From: Candidatus Manganitrophaceae bacterium
Lineage (GTDB): Bacteria; Nitrospirota; Nitrospiria; SBBL01; JAADHI01
DNA: 51,611 bases
Direction of reading: 5' to 3'
NCBI GenBank assembly: GCA_012960925.1
Contig: DUAG01000080.1
Span: 1-51,611, forward strand
This document shows positions 43,751-51,611 of the stretch, in pieces. Numbering within the stretch: the first letter of the stretch is position 1; each line of letters starts with the position of its first letter. The notes beneath the pieces are model-generated. The model did not search any database and had not been told where the DNA came from. It saw only the letters and a program-made list of their open reading frames with translations. The position numbers and the translations under genes were made by a program.

Positions 43751-44617
43751 ATGCTTGAAGATGCCTTCGCGGACATCATTGGAAAAGCTCGATTTGGAAA
43801 AGACTGGTCTCTTTTGGAACTGGAACGCCGGTCCAAGGTTTCGGAAGAAAGAATTGCTGCGCTGGAAGCAGAAGCAGCGCCAGAGCAAAACGAAATCACA
43901 TCGCTGGGAGCATCGCTAGACCTTGACGGCAAAAAGCTCCGGGAGAGTGCCGAAACCTCCTGGGAGCCAAGCCTCAATTCACCCTACCTTCCCGACCCGG
44001 ACCTGACCACTTCTCACGATATGATCCATGTCATTGATGGAAAAATTGGAGGCTATGGGGTGAACGGATACTTTTTTATCGATTGGAAGAGGAAGGAATG
44101 TGTCCTCTTTGATACAGGATATAGTCCAAGCAAGGTGATTACCTTCTTAAAAGAAAACGGAGTTCGACTTGTGGCCGTCTGTCTGACCCATTCACATCCA
44201 GACCACATTGGCGGGATAGAAAAAATACAATCCCACCTAGATATGCCCGTCTATCTTCACCGAAATGAAGCCCTCAACAACATAAGATTGAAGCGGCAGG
44301 TTGAGGTCAAAGAAGAAATGACGATTGAGGTCGGTCGCTTTAAAATAACGGCAAAACTGACACCCGGACACACCGATGGCGGGACGACCTATTTTATCGA
44401 TGCATCACCCCTGATGTCCACGACGCTTGCCTTTGTCGGCGATGCTCTTTTTGCCGGCTCCATTGGCCGCGCAAAGTCATCGCAAACCTATCCGACCTTG
44501 TTGAAATCCGTAAAAAATGTCATCTTATCTTTTCCGCCCGCAACATTGCTCTTCCCGGGTCACGGTCCGGTCACGACCGTCGCGGAAGAAAATGCGCACA
44601 ATCCCTTTTTTAAATAA
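43751..44617 (+). CDS. Metallo-beta-lactamase-fold hydrolase with N-terminal HTH-like domain
   Basis: 288 aa from ATG 43751 (AGAGG 9 nt upstream); other starts lie at 43742 and 43730. Residues about 5-65 (FGKDWSLLELERRSKVSEER, then a run to LGASLDLDGKKLRESAE) look like an XRE-type helix-turn-helix domain. A MBL domain follows, with THSHPDHIGG, TPGHTDGGT, VGDALFAGSIGRA and FPGHGP, all Zn ligands in place. The combination suggests either a DNA-binding enzyme or a degenerate HTH used for dimerisation. No operon partner. Confidence 0.75.
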   Translation: MLEDAFADIIGKARFGKDWSLLELERRSKVSEERIAALEAEAAPEQNEITSLGASLDLDGKKLRESAETSWEPSLNSPYLPDPDLTTSHDMIHVIDGKIGGYGVNGYFFIDWKRKECVLFDTGYSPSKVITFLKENGVRLVAVCLTHSHPDHIGGIEKIQSHLDMPVYLHRNEALNNIRLKRQVEVKEEMTIEVGRFKITAKLTPGHTDGGTTYFIDASPLMSTTLAFVGDALFAGSIGRAKSSQTYPTLLKSVKNVILSFPPATLLFPGHGPVTTVAEENAHNPFFK

Positions 44618-44691
44618 AGATCTTTTCCTGTTTGGCTGAAGTGAGCTCCCATGCATTTCCTTCTACGACTCAAGATCCTGATTCAGGTAAA

Positions 44692-44736
44692 GGAACCTCT
44701 GAATAAGCCATGGATTGTTTTTTCAGGGCAAAAATG
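44692..44736. mobile_element. Solo IS/MITE terminal sequence
   Basis: The sequence beginning GGAACCTCTGAATAAGCCAT and running to CAGGGCAAAAATG matches the reverse complement of the right end of the 2829-3101 element over 45 bp at about 37 positions. No matching opposite end or target duplication is visible, so it is a leftover of an older insertion. It proves that this end belongs to a family dispersed in the genome. Confidence 0.6.
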
Positions 44737-44737
44737 T

Positions 44738-44858
44738 GGTTCTGTCGAAAATTTCGATTTACGGCCTAATACTGATAAAGCATACGTAGTTATATCAATG
44801 GCTTAGGATGCATCTTCACGAAATAAAATACTGGTTATTTGTTTTTTGCGACAGAACC
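44738..44858. mobile_element. Small inverted-repeat element (121 bp)
   Basis: GGTTCTGTCG (44738-44747) and CGACAGAACC (44849-44858) are exact inverted copies, continued by A/T runs. The end sequence recalls IS6-family ends (GGTTCTGTTGCAAA type). No 8-bp target duplication is seen, and the interior is AT-rich without coding capacity. It may be a MITE or an IS scar inserted at the end of another element. Confidence 0.45.
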
Positions 44859-44939
44859 GGGATTTGTCAATCACCCTTGACATCGCCTTGCCTTGGATGG
44901 ATGATAAAGAAGAACTGTTTTTTTATCAAAATAAATTAA

Positions 44940-45437
44940 ATGAGCAGAATTATTGTAGGTGTCATGGGGCCGGGAGAAGGAGTCACGGTGAAAGAGATCG
45001 AAGCGGCCGCGGAACTTGGACGCCTGATCGCCCTTCAGGGGTGGGTCCTTCTGAGCGGCGGCTGCAACCGCGGCGTCATGGACGCCGCAAGCAAGGGAGC
45101 AAAAAATGCCGGAGGACTAGTCGTCGGCGTCCTTCCTACAGGTGACCGGGACATTATGTCCTCCGCAGTCGATATCCCCATCCTGACCGACATGGGCTCC
45201 GGGCGAAATAATATTAATGTCCTTTCAAGTGATCTGGTCATCGCCTGTGGGATGGGTGCTGGAACCGCCTCTGAAATCGCGCTTGCATTGAAGGCTAAAA
45301 AAGAGGTCATCTTGTTGACAGACCATGAAAAGGGGAAAGACTTCTTCAAAAGCCTCGCCCCGGAGAAGGTCCATCTTGCCGGAGACCCGTCCGAAGCGAT
45401 TGGGCTGGCGAAGATGATCCTTGAGACCTCTGCCTGA
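44940..45437 (+). CDS. LOG/YpsA-like Rossmann protein (TIGR00725 type)
   Basis: 165 aa. GVMGPGEGVT, LLSGGCNRGVMDAASKGAK and DMGSGRNNINVLSSDLVIAC are the marks of the TIGR00725 group within the lysine-decarboxylase-like (LOG) superfamily, with a nucleotide-binding GGCNRGVMDA loop in place of the PGGxGT motif of true LOG enzymes. Function unknown; nucleotide or cytokinin-like nucleotide binding is possible. No Shine-Dalgarno site is obvious before the ATG. Confidence 0.8.
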   Translation: MSRIIVGVMGPGEGVTVKEIEAAAELGRLIALQGWVLLSGGCNRGVMDAASKGAKNAGGLVVGVLPTGDRDIMSSAVDIPILTDMGSGRNNINVLSSDLVIACGMGAGTASEIALALKAKKEVILLTDHEKGKDFFKSLAPEKVHLAGDPSEAIGLAKMILETSA

Positions 45438-45463
45438 GAAGTCTCTATCCGAACTTTCCACAT

Positions 45464-45492
45464 TTGACACACCCTCCAAAGCTTTGTAGAGT
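45464..45492 (+). promoter_or_regulatory. Predicted prpDBC promoter
   Basis: TTGACA (45464-45469), 17-bp spacer, TAGAGT (45487-45492), about 57 bp before the prpD start, which has its own GGAGGGAG site. Confidence 0.55.
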
Positions 45493-45549
45493 GATGGGTG
45501 AGTATCCGGCGTAGCATGAACTATTTCTATAAACGCGACGGAGGGAGAA

Positions 45550-46941
45550 GTGTCGAAGATCGGTCTGAGGCAAACCCTTGCCGGGCGTTTGGCCCGTTAC
45601 TCCCGTGAACTCACCTACCGCAGACTTTCATCCGAAACCGTCCATGAGGTCAAACGGCGCCTGATTGATACCTTCGCCTGTGCGCTCGGTGGATGGACCG
45701 CGACGCCGACACAAATCGCCCGCGACGCCGCAAAAGTGGTTCGGCTCCGCTCCGGAGCAACCCTCCTCGGAACTGCTTGGAAGACGACTCCCGATCTCGC
45801 GACCTTTGCCAATGGGACCGCCGTCCGCTTCCTCGATTACAACGACACCTATCTCTCAAAAGAACCGGCGCATCCCAGTGACAACATCTCCACAGCGCTT
45901 GCCGTTGCTGAAGTTGCGGGAGCGGGGGGAAAGAAACTGATTGAGGCAATCCTCCTCGGGTATGAAGTCCAGTGCCGCCTCTGCGATGCCGCTGCCCTTC
46001 GCCCCAGGGGCTGGGACCATGTAGTCTATGGCGCCTTTTCGACGGCCCTGGTCGCTGCAAAACTCTGGGGTCTTTCGGAAACCGAGACAGGCCATGCCCT
46101 CGGCCTTGCCGGGACTGCAAACTATGCCCTCCGCCAGACACGTGTTGGCGAGCTTTCAATGTGGAAGGCGGCCGCTTTTGCCAATACGGCCAGAAACGGC
46201 CTCTTTGCCGTCTCCCTGGCGCGACTCGGGATGACAGGACCCGCTCCCATTTTTGAGGGAGAGAAAGGAATGATGCAGATTGTCTCCGGATCATTTGATC
46301 TCCCGCCTCTGCCTTTGGACGGTCCCTTCAAAATCTTAGAAACCTACATCAAATATTATCCGGTCGAGTATCACGCGCAGAGTGCTGTTGAAGCAAGCTT
46401 ACGACTGCGCGAACGAATCAAGAGAGTAAAACCAGGGCGTATTGACAAAATCATGGTCCGGACATCAGGGGTCTCTCATGAAATCATCGGACGCGATCCG
46501 GAGAAGTGGCATCCCAAGACGCGGGAAACGGCTGATCATTCCCTTCCCTATTGCGTGGCAGCGGCCCTGCTGGATGGAGAGGTCGGTCTTCAGCAGTTTG
46601 ACCCTGAGCACGTCTCCGACCCAAAACTTCATTCCTTCATGCAACGGATTCAGGTGGTCACCGACCCTGAACTCTCCGCCGCCTACCCGGAGGCCATCGC
46701 GAATACGGTAGAGGTCACAATAGGAGGAAAGGTCTATTCAAAACGGGTAGACCATCCCAGGGGACACCCGAAAAATAGGATGAGCGACACAGAGATCGAA
46801 GCAAAGTTCCGTCTTCTGGCTGAATCCTTGTTATCGAAGAAACAAATTCAGACCACGCTTGATCGGCTTTGGAACCTGGAAAAGGAGAAATCAATCGGGG
46901 CTTTGCTTGCCCTCTTTAAGATAAAGAGAAGGACATCATGA
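45550..46941 (+). CDS. prpD: 2-Methylcitrate dehydratase (MmgE/PrpD family)
   Basis: 463 aa, GTG start just after GGAGGGAG. MmgE/PrpD fold with LIDTFACALGGW, NGTAVRFLDYNDTY and HPSDN near the active site, KYYPVEYHAQSAVEA, and the C-terminal VDHPRGHPKNRMSD. It dehydrates 2-methylcitrate to 2-methyl-cis-aconitate. First gene of a three-gene operon with 4-nt overlaps, whose neighbours provide the other two methylcitrate-cycle enzymes and so support this substrate. Confidence 0.9.
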   Translation: MSKIGLRQTLAGRLARYSRELTYRRLSSETVHEVKRRLIDTFACALGGWTATPTQIARDAAKVVRLRSGATLLGTAWKTTPDLATFANGTAVRFLDYNDTYLSKEPAHPSDNISTALAVAEVAGAGGKKLIEAILLGYEVQCRLCDAAALRPRGWDHVVYGAFSTALVAAKLWGLSETETGHALGLAGTANYALRQTRVGELSMWKAAAFANTARNGLFAVSLARLGMTGPAPIFEGEKGMMQIVSGSFDLPPLPLDGPFKILETYIKYYPVEYHAQSAVEASLRLRERIKRVKPGRIDKIMVRTSGVSHEIIGRDPEKWHPKTRETADHSLPYCVAAALLDGEVGLQQFDPEHVSDPKLHSFMQRIQVVTDPELSAAYPEAIANTVEVTIGGKVYSKRVDHPRGHPKNRMSDTEIEAKFRLLAESLLSKKQIQTTLDRLWNLEKEKSIGALLALFKIKRRTS

Positions 46942-47834
46942 AAAATTCCTCTCCCGGAAAGCGGTTGCGCAGACTGATCAAAAAAAAGACCCTTCTTATA
47001 CCGGGGGCCCATAATGCCCTTTCGGCCTTACAGATTGAGCAGGCCGGATTTGACGCGGTTTACATCTCCGGGGCCGGCATGGCCAATGGTGTCGCTGGTC
47101 TCCCCGACGTTGGCCTCTTGACCTTGACGGAAGTGATCACACAGGTTCGGTACATCACGAAGGCGGTCAACGTCCCCGCAATTGCAGATGCCGATACGGG
47201 ATTCGGTGACGGGATTCACCTGCGTCGGGCAATAGAGGCCTTTGAATCCGCCGGCGTCGCGGCGATTCAAATTGAGGATCAGGTCTTTCCAAAGCGCTGC
47301 GGCCACCTTTCAGGAAAAGAGGTCATCCCCGCCTTAGAGATGGCCCAGAAGATCAAGACCGCGGTAGCGGCTCGGAAAGACCCTGACTTATTGATTATCG
47401 CCCGAACAGATGCCAGGGGAGTGACGAATTTTCAGGACGCGGTGGATCGTGCGAAACGCTACCTCGATGCAGGTGCCGATATCATTTTTCCGGAGGCACT
47501 CAAGTCGGCCGATGAATTTTTCAGGTTTGCCGATGCACTACCGGCCCTACTGATGGCCAACATGACGGAGTTCGGAAAGAGCCCACCCTTGGGTCTTGAG
47601 GCCCTCGCAGAGATGGGATACCGCCTTGTCCTCTTCCCGATGACCCTTCTCAGGATCGCCTCGAAAGAAATCGAAGAAGCACTAGAACAATTGAAAAAGG
47701 CGGGGACCTCATCCGGGATGCTCGGAAAGATGCAACCCCGGCAGGACCTCTATCAACTGATCGGGTATGACGAAATAAATCAGCTTGATCTTGGAAAGGC
47801 TTCTCCACCCAAAGAAAAAAAGAGAGAACAATGA
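46938..47834 (+). CDS. prpB: 2-Methylisocitrate lyase
   Basis: 298 aa, isocitrate-lyase superfamily. DADTGFGDG (metal-binding Asp pair), EDQVFPKRCGH (catalytic Cys in KRCGH) and IIARTDAR are present. It cleaves 2-methylisocitrate to pyruvate and succinate. ATG overlaps the prpD stop (ATGA) and its own stop overlaps prpC, so the three are translationally coupled. Confidence 0.92.
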   Translation: MKNSSPGKRLRRLIKKKTLLIPGAHNALSALQIEQAGFDAVYISGAGMANGVAGLPDVGLLTLTEVITQVRYITKAVNVPAIADADTGFGDGIHLRRAIEAFESAGVAAIQIEDQVFPKRCGHLSGKEVIPALEMAQKIKTAVAARKDPDLLIIARTDARGVTNFQDAVDRAKRYLDAGADIIFPEALKSADEFFRFADALPALLMANMTEFGKSPPLGLEALAEMGYRLVLFPMTLLRIASKEIEEALEQLKKAGTSSGMLGKMQPRQDLYQLIGYDEINQLDLGKASPPKEKKREQ

Positions 47835-48970
47835 GCAGCGAAGAGATCCATGATGGTCTGGAGGGGATAAGGGCGGGCAATTCAGCCATCTGCCATGTCG
47901 ATCACGAATCCGGAGGGCTTTCTTATCGGGGCTATCGCATTGAAGCGCTGGCCGGACAGTCCACGTTTGAAGAAGTCGCCTATCTCTTGCTCTTGGGGCA
48001 GTTGCCGGCCCGGGAGAGGCTTGAGGAATTCAAAAAGGATCTGCGCCGCGCCCGAAACCTTTCTGAGCAGGTCCGGCTATTTTTGAAATCAACCGCCCCT
48101 TCGGCCCATCCCATGGATGTCTTAAGGACTGCGGTTTCCATCTCCGGCATGGAAGACCCGGATCGAGACTTAAACGACAACCAAGCCAACCACCGAAAAG
48201 CGATTCGCCTGATCTCTCAGATCCCGATTTTCCTCGGCGCGTTTAGACAACACGCAAAGGGGCAGAAGGTCATAAGCTCTGATCCCGCCCTCAGCCATCC
48301 CGAGTTCATCCTCCATCAGTTGACCGGCCTTCTGCCGGAGCCCGCCGATGTTCGAGCCTTAGAGGTCTCGCTCATCCTTTATGCCGAACACGAGTTCAAC
48401 GCCTCGACCTTTACCGCCCGTGTGACCGCCTCATCTCTGTCTGATCTGCATTCCGCCGTGATATCCGCCATCGGCTCCTTAAAGGGGCCGCTCCATGGCG
48501 GGGCAAACGAAGCGGTGATGACCTTGCTCACGGAGGTCGATCAGGCGGGAGGTCCCGAAAAGGATATCCTGGAGCGTCTTCACCGGAAAGAGCGGATCAT
48601 GGGATTCGGACATCGTGTCTTAAAGAAGGAAGACCCGCGCTCCAGGATCATGAAAAAAGTTTCTGAATCCCTGGGAGAACGGAAAGGGAATCGAAAGTGG
48701 TATACGCTTTCGAAAAAGATCGAAGAGATCATGCTGAGGGAGAAAGGTCTCTATCCAAACCTCGACTTTTATTCCGCGTCAGCTTACACTCTCCTCGGGA
48801 TTCCCGTGACATTCGACACCCCCCTCTTTGTCTGCAGCCGGATCACCGGCTGGGCGGCCCACATCATCGAACAGCACGATCATAACCGGCTTATCCGCCC
48901 CCGTTGCCGGTATATCGGAGAAGAAGAAAGAGAGTACATTCCCCTTAATAAACGAGAACCGATCTCATAA
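47831..48970 (+). CDS. prpC: 2-Methylcitrate synthase/citrate synthase
   Basis: 379 aa, with the citrate synthase catalytic His residues in GPLHGGANEAV and GFGHRVLKKEDPR and the Asp in LDFYSASAY. The operon context with prpD and prpB points to condensation of propionyl-CoA with oxaloacetate; family members often also use acetyl-CoA. The window has no propionyl-CoA synthetase. It ends 6 bp inside the convergent cysQ gene. Confidence 0.9.
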   Translation: MSSEEIHDGLEGIRAGNSAICHVDHESGGLSYRGYRIEALAGQSTFEEVAYLLLLGQLPARERLEEFKKDLRRARNLSEQVRLFLKSTAPSAHPMDVLRTAVSISGMEDPDRDLNDNQANHRKAIRLISQIPIFLGAFRQHAKGQKVISSDPALSHPEFILHQLTGLLPEPADVRALEVSLILYAEHEFNASTFTARVTASSLSDLHSAVISAIGSLKGPLHGGANEAVMTLLTEVDQAGGPEKDILERLHRKERIMGFGHRVLKKEDPRSRIMKKVSESLGERKGNRKWYTLSKKIEEIMLREKGLYPNLDFYSASAYTLLGIPVTFDTPLFVCSRITGWAAHIIEQHDHNRLIRPRCRYIGEEEREYIPLNKREPIS

Positions 48971-49768
48971 GGGGAAGGGCGGATTTCCTCTGACGAGGAA
49001 TTCGGGGTTTGCGAGATCAGGCTTGTTATACCGTAAGCGGTTTCCCTCCATGTCGGTCACCGACCCACCGGCCTCAGTCACGACACAATCGGCCGCGGCG
49101 GTATCCCATTCCATCGTCCTCCCGTACCGGGGATATAAATGAGCGGCCCCCTCAGCGACAAGGCACAACTTCAAGGAGCTTCCCCTCCGCAGACATTCAT
49201 AATCTATCTTTTTCTCGAGGAGGCGGGCGGTGATGTCGACCCCGTGTGATCGGCTGATGACGACTCTCAATTTTTGTTTCCTATAGTCGTCTACTTGAAT
49301 TTGGATAGGGGTTTCTTCCCGGACCTGTTTAAATGCACCGTCTTCATGGGATGCATAGTAGGTGAGGCCCAGTGCAGGCGCGTGGACGACACCGAGGGTC
49401 GAAATCCCCTTTTGAATGAGGGCGATATTCACCGTAAAATCGTCGTTTCGTTTGATGAACTCCCGCGTGCCGTCCAAGGGATCAACCAGCCAGCAGGTCT
49501 CCCACTTCTGGCGAACCTTAAAAGAAAGCGCTTCCGATTCTTCCGAAATGACGGGGAAGGCGGGCCGATGCGCTTCCAGTCCGGCCTGAATCAGATGATG
49601 GGCAGCCATATCCGCGCTTGTGAGGGGGGAGGTATCTTCCTTGTAAGTAATCCCGAAATCGGCCTTAACATAGACCGCCAGGATGGCCTGGCCCGCCCGC
49701 TTTGCGATCGCAACCAGTTCGGGTAAAAATGACGACACACTGTGGTCAATATCTGGTTGATGCTTCAA
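48965..49768 (-). CDS. cysQ: 3'(2'),5'-bisphosphate nucleotidase CysQ
   Basis: 267 aa of the inositol-monophosphatase superfamily: PVISEESE, DPLDGTREFIKRNDDFTV (metal site) and EWDTAAADCVVTEAGG. It removes phosphate from PAP/PAPS in sulfur assimilation. Start is TTG 49768, with AAGGAG 9 nt upstream. Convergent with prpC. Confidence 0.9.
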   Translation of the reverse strand: MKHQPDIDHSVSSFLPELVAIAKRAGQAILAVYVKADFGITYKEDTSPLTSADMAAHHLIQAGLEAHRPAFPVISEESEALSFKVRQKWETCWLVDPLDGTREFIKRNDDFTVNIALIQKGISTLGVVHAPALGLTYYASHEDGAFKQVREETPIQIQVDDYRKQKLRVVISRSHGVDITARLLEKKIDYECLRRGSSLKLCLVAEGAAHLYPRYGRTMEWDTAAADCVVTEAGGSVTDMEGNRLRYNKPDLANPEFLVRGNPPFPL

Positions 49769-49941
49769 GTTGCTTATCTCCTTAGACTCTGGGACAGTGA
49801 GACCTTATGATCGCTGCGAGGAACCTGTCGGTGAAATAAGGAATCTACTGCGATGATGCCAAATAGGCCCATTTCCCAGATAATTCTCGTTAAATAGCCG
49901 GGCTCTCCTCCTCAAATTATCCAGAAACTTGCCTCTATTTT

Positions 49942-50550
49942 TCATGCATCTCGTGACGATCCTATTTCGGCAACAGACTCCTTGCGAACAAGCCGCATAA
50001 AATCATCGATCGTATAGAGGCTCTCAAATTCAACCTTTTCCTGTAAAATCCGTTCAGCTCCACCTTCCTTGCGGTCTATCAAGGAGATCACCTTTGCGAC
50101 CGTGAATCCGGACTCTCTTAAGGCCTTCAGTGCCCTGATCGTTGATCCACCCGTGGTGACCACGTCCTCCACAACGACCAGTTTGGCCCCTTCCTTTAAT
50201 GCCCCCTCAACCTGTTGCCCGCTCCCATGTTCCTTCGGTTCTTTGCGGACAATAAACGCGGGAATCGGTTTTTTTCTAATGAAACTGACCACGGATACCG
50301 CCGTTGCAATTGGATCGGCACCCAGTGTCATACCTCCAATCCCTTCTATCGCTTCCATGGCCCTGACCCTCTCAAAAATTTCCTCTCCGATGAGATAGGC
50401 CCCTTCTGCATCAAGTGAGACTTTCTTACAGTCAATATAAAATGAGCTCATTTTTCTGGAAGTCAGTTGAAAGGACGGCTCTTCAGAATAACGAAAGGCC
50501 CGTTGAAAGAGGAGATCAAGCAGCTTTTGCCGGGAGGAGTGAAAGGACAT
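49942..50550 (-). CDS. pyrE: Orotate phosphoribosyltransferase
   Basis: 202 aa. The PRPP loop is VVVEDVVTTGGSTIRAL and the flexible-loop region is VRKEPKEHGSG; SSFYIDCKKV matches the OPRTase N-terminal strand. It converts orotate to OMP in pyrimidine synthesis. The ATG has only a weak AGG site. The 173 bp between its stop and cysQ hold no gene or terminator that I can see. Confidence 0.93.
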   Translation of the reverse strand: MSFHSSRQKLLDLLFQRAFRYSEEPSFQLTSRKMSSFYIDCKKVSLDAEGAYLIGEEIFERVRAMEAIEGIGGMTLGADPIATAVSVVSFIRKKPIPAFIVRKEPKEHGSGQQVEGALKEGAKLVVVEDVVTTGGSTIRALKALRESGFTVAKVISLIDRKEGGAERILQEKVEFESLYTIDDFMRLVRKESVAEIGSSRDA

Positions 50551-50695
50551 GCCTATGCCTATCGAATTGGGCTGATTTTGTCAAGTCGATAAGGCCCAAA
50601 AGAGGATATTCACAGAGGGCACTGCATTTCTTGGCAGACCAAGGCTGATATGCTAACATGCAAACTTCAACCTGATTAAAAAGAAAATCACAAAA

Positions 50696-50772
50696 GCCCC
50701 CGTAGCTCAGGTGGATAGAGCAACGGTTTCCTAAATCGTGTGTCGGGTGTTCGAATCACCCCGGGGGCACCA
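50696..50772 (+). tRNA. tRNA-Arg (anticodon CCT)
   Basis: A 77-nt cloverleaf with encoded CCA (50770-50772). Acceptor stem GCCCCCG/CGGGGGC; the anticodon stem ACGGT/ATCGT closes loop TTCCTAA, giving CCT, which reads AGG. T-loop TTCGAAT. The 3' end faces an integrase gene 64 bp away, so it is probably the attachment site of an element extending to the right. Confidence 0.94.
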
Positions 50773-50835
50773 TAAAATCAATAACTTAGAGGGTTCCTGG
50801 AGAGACAAAATCCGCGATTGTGATCAGGATTGTGC

Positions 50836-51549
50836 TCACTCGGGCAAACTGATGTGGATCTCTTCTGGATTTCTCGCTGAATTTGCTAATCCCTCCTGGA
50901 GTAAAATCGCCGCATTGGAAAGATCTGTTTCATCCACAATGTCATAGCGGTCAAAAACCGACCGGGTCTTATGCCCGGTGATTTCCATTGCCACTCTCTC
51001 TGAGATTCCAGCCCTCACCATATTCCGAACCGCCGTTCTTCGAAGGTCATGAAAGAGTTTCCCCTTTAGGCCAACCCGTTCACAGATTTTATCCCATGTC
51101 CGATGGGGGATTCTTCTTAATCGTTCCCCTTTGTAATGACAAACCCAAGGACTCTGTGGGTAAAGGAGTAGGGTGTTGTCTTTCCACTTCCGGAGAACTT
51201 CTCTGACCTCTTGAACCAAGGGAATCGATCTCCCTCTTCCGTTCTTTGTTGTTCCAGGCTCTAGTCGAAGCCATCCTTCATCAGGATTTATCTGTTCCCA
51301 TTTAAGATTAACGATTTCTCCTGCCCTCATTCCCGTCCAGAATCCGATAATAAATGGAATCTTGATGTGGTCCGGAAGGGCGGCTCTAAGGAGTTTGTAT
51401 TCTTCCAGGGTGAAGAAGCCCTTTCTGACGTTATCTTCCTTGAGAAGGTCGATGTGAGGGCGAGAAGTAACTAAGGGAGGTGTTTGTCGTGAGGCGAGAT
51501 GAAACATTCTCTTTAGGGCGGACAGTTCTAGGTTGAGAGTTATTGTCAA
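50836..51549 (-). CDS. Tyrosine recombinase (phage-type integrase), N-terminally truncated
   Basis: 237 codons cover the whole catalytic domain: TGMRAGEIVNLKW (box I Arg), TKNGRGRSIPL, HDLRRTAVRNM (box II), ITGHKTRS and the nucleophile in FDRYDIVDE. Before it only about 25 residues of the core-binding domain remain (LNLELSALKRMFHLASR); stop codons lie just upstream in frame. The TTG start has no ribosome-binding site. So the N-terminal DNA-binding half is missing and activity is doubtful. It faces tRNA-Arg(CCT), the typical layout of an integrated island. Confidence 0.8.
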   Translation of the reverse strand: MTITLNLELSALKRMFHLASRQTPPLVTSRPHIDLLKEDNVRKGFFTLEEYKLLRAALPDHIKIPFIIGFWTGMRAGEIVNLKWEQINPDEGWLRLEPGTTKNGRGRSIPLVQEVREVLRKWKDNTLLLYPQSPWVCHYKGERLRRIPHRTWDKICERVGLKGKLFHDLRRTAVRNMVRAGISERVAMEITGHKTRSVFDRYDIVDETDLSNAAILLQEGLANSARNPEEIHISLPE

Positions 51550-51570
51550 ATCTGGTGTATGAGATCTTCA

Positions 51571-51609
51571 TTAAGCGGCGACCTGATCTGATTTATTGAT
51601 CTCAATCCC
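51571..51609 (-). CDS. Possible C-terminal end of a gene entering from the right
   Basis: In one minus frame the last 12 codons before a TAA read GIEINKSDQVAA. They could be the tail of a gene lying beyond the window, perhaps the missing part of the integrase region. Too short to assign. Confidence 0.2.
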   Translation of the reverse strand, partial: GIEINKSDQVAA

Positions 51610-51611
51610 AT

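Larger units (their letters stand above)
44618..44939. other. Intergenic region with IS-end debris
   Basis: About 320 bp with no gene. It holds a solo copy of the MITE/IS end (44692-44736), directly followed by a pair of inverted repeats (44738-44858), and then a candidate promoter TTGACA (44877-44882), 17 bp, GATGAT (44900-44905), for the gene at 44940. Confidence 0.55.

Noticed and set aside
45650..46294. 214-codon minus-strand frame within prpD
   Set aside because: Arg/Gly-rich shadow of a high-GC gene; PrpD motifs are all on the plus strand.
1..51611. CRISPR array, rRNA operon, prophage structural genes or a toxin-antitoxin pair
   Set aside because: I looked for regularly spaced short repeats, rRNA signatures, capsid/terminase genes and typical toxin pairs and saw none.

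Overview
The window looks like part of a chromosome (or metagenome-assembled contig) from a Gram-negative, diderm, c-type-cytochrome-rich bacterium. The evidence is a BamD-like lipoprotein, two SurA/PrsA-type chaperones, a heptose-phosphate adenylyltransferase, a secretin, TolC-MacAB efflux and a complete System I (Ccm) cytochrome c maturation operon. A mitochondrial-type (spd-like) EF-G, the Ccm layout, small CPxC zinc-ribbon proteins and a Cyc2-like cytochrome-porin suggest a Nitrospirota-, NC10- or deltaproteobacterium-like lineage. This is an inference; no 16S rRNA gene is present.
Layout. 1-3.4 kb: a terminator, a small unknown ORF, EF-G, and a 273-bp MITE-like element with a 4-bp target duplication. 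3.4-9.27 kb: a genomic island in tRNA-Arg(TCG). It is bounded by a duplicated tRNA 3' end on the left and by the intact tRNA plus an integrase remnant on the right. Its cargo is two tandem His-rich secreted paralogs of unknown function, a zinc-ribbon microprotein, a Cyc2-like outer-membrane cytochrome-porin and two periplasmic c-type cytochromes. Together these could form an outer-membrane-to-periplasm electron conduit. 9.3-11.6 kb: a secretin and a truncated, frameshifted PilB remnant. 11.7-21.7 kb: a leftward operon ccmA-B-C-(CcmE-like/CcmD-like fusion)-E-F-G-H-I-tlpA-ccdA, then an HtrA-type protease. This machinery would attach heme to the island's cytochromes. 22-25 kb: HDAC-family deacetylase, metallo-beta-lactamase hydrolase and PP-loop tRNA thiolation-like enzyme. 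25-29.7 kb: TolC-MacA-MacB tripartite export. 29.7-33.8 kb: zinc-ribbon protein, Mrp carrier, a 75-aa conserved protein, a 29-aa basic COX24-like protein, and a universal stress protein coupled to a DASS-type anion transporter. 34-43.2 kb: tRNA-Leu(GAG) and EngB, then a leftward envelope/repair group (bamD-like, sirC, deoxyhypusine-synthase-like, rfaE2, mfd, prsA-like, surA). 43.4-49 kb: a dehydrogenase remnant, IS-end debris, an HTH-metallo-beta-lactamase fusion, a LOG-like protein and a prpDBC methylcitrate operon. 49-51.6 kb: cysQ, pyrE, and tRNA-Arg(CCT) with an adjacent N-truncated integrase, which looks like the edge of a second island running off the right end.
Two families of 90-155 bp intergenic palindromic repeats (A: 13781, 22990, 40890; B: 21824, 33805, 36814) are inserted tightly between genes. 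They sometimes supply stop or start signals. Three genes (both His-rich paralogs and ccmA) have promoters placed so that transcription should begin at the ATG, which predicts leaderless mRNAs.
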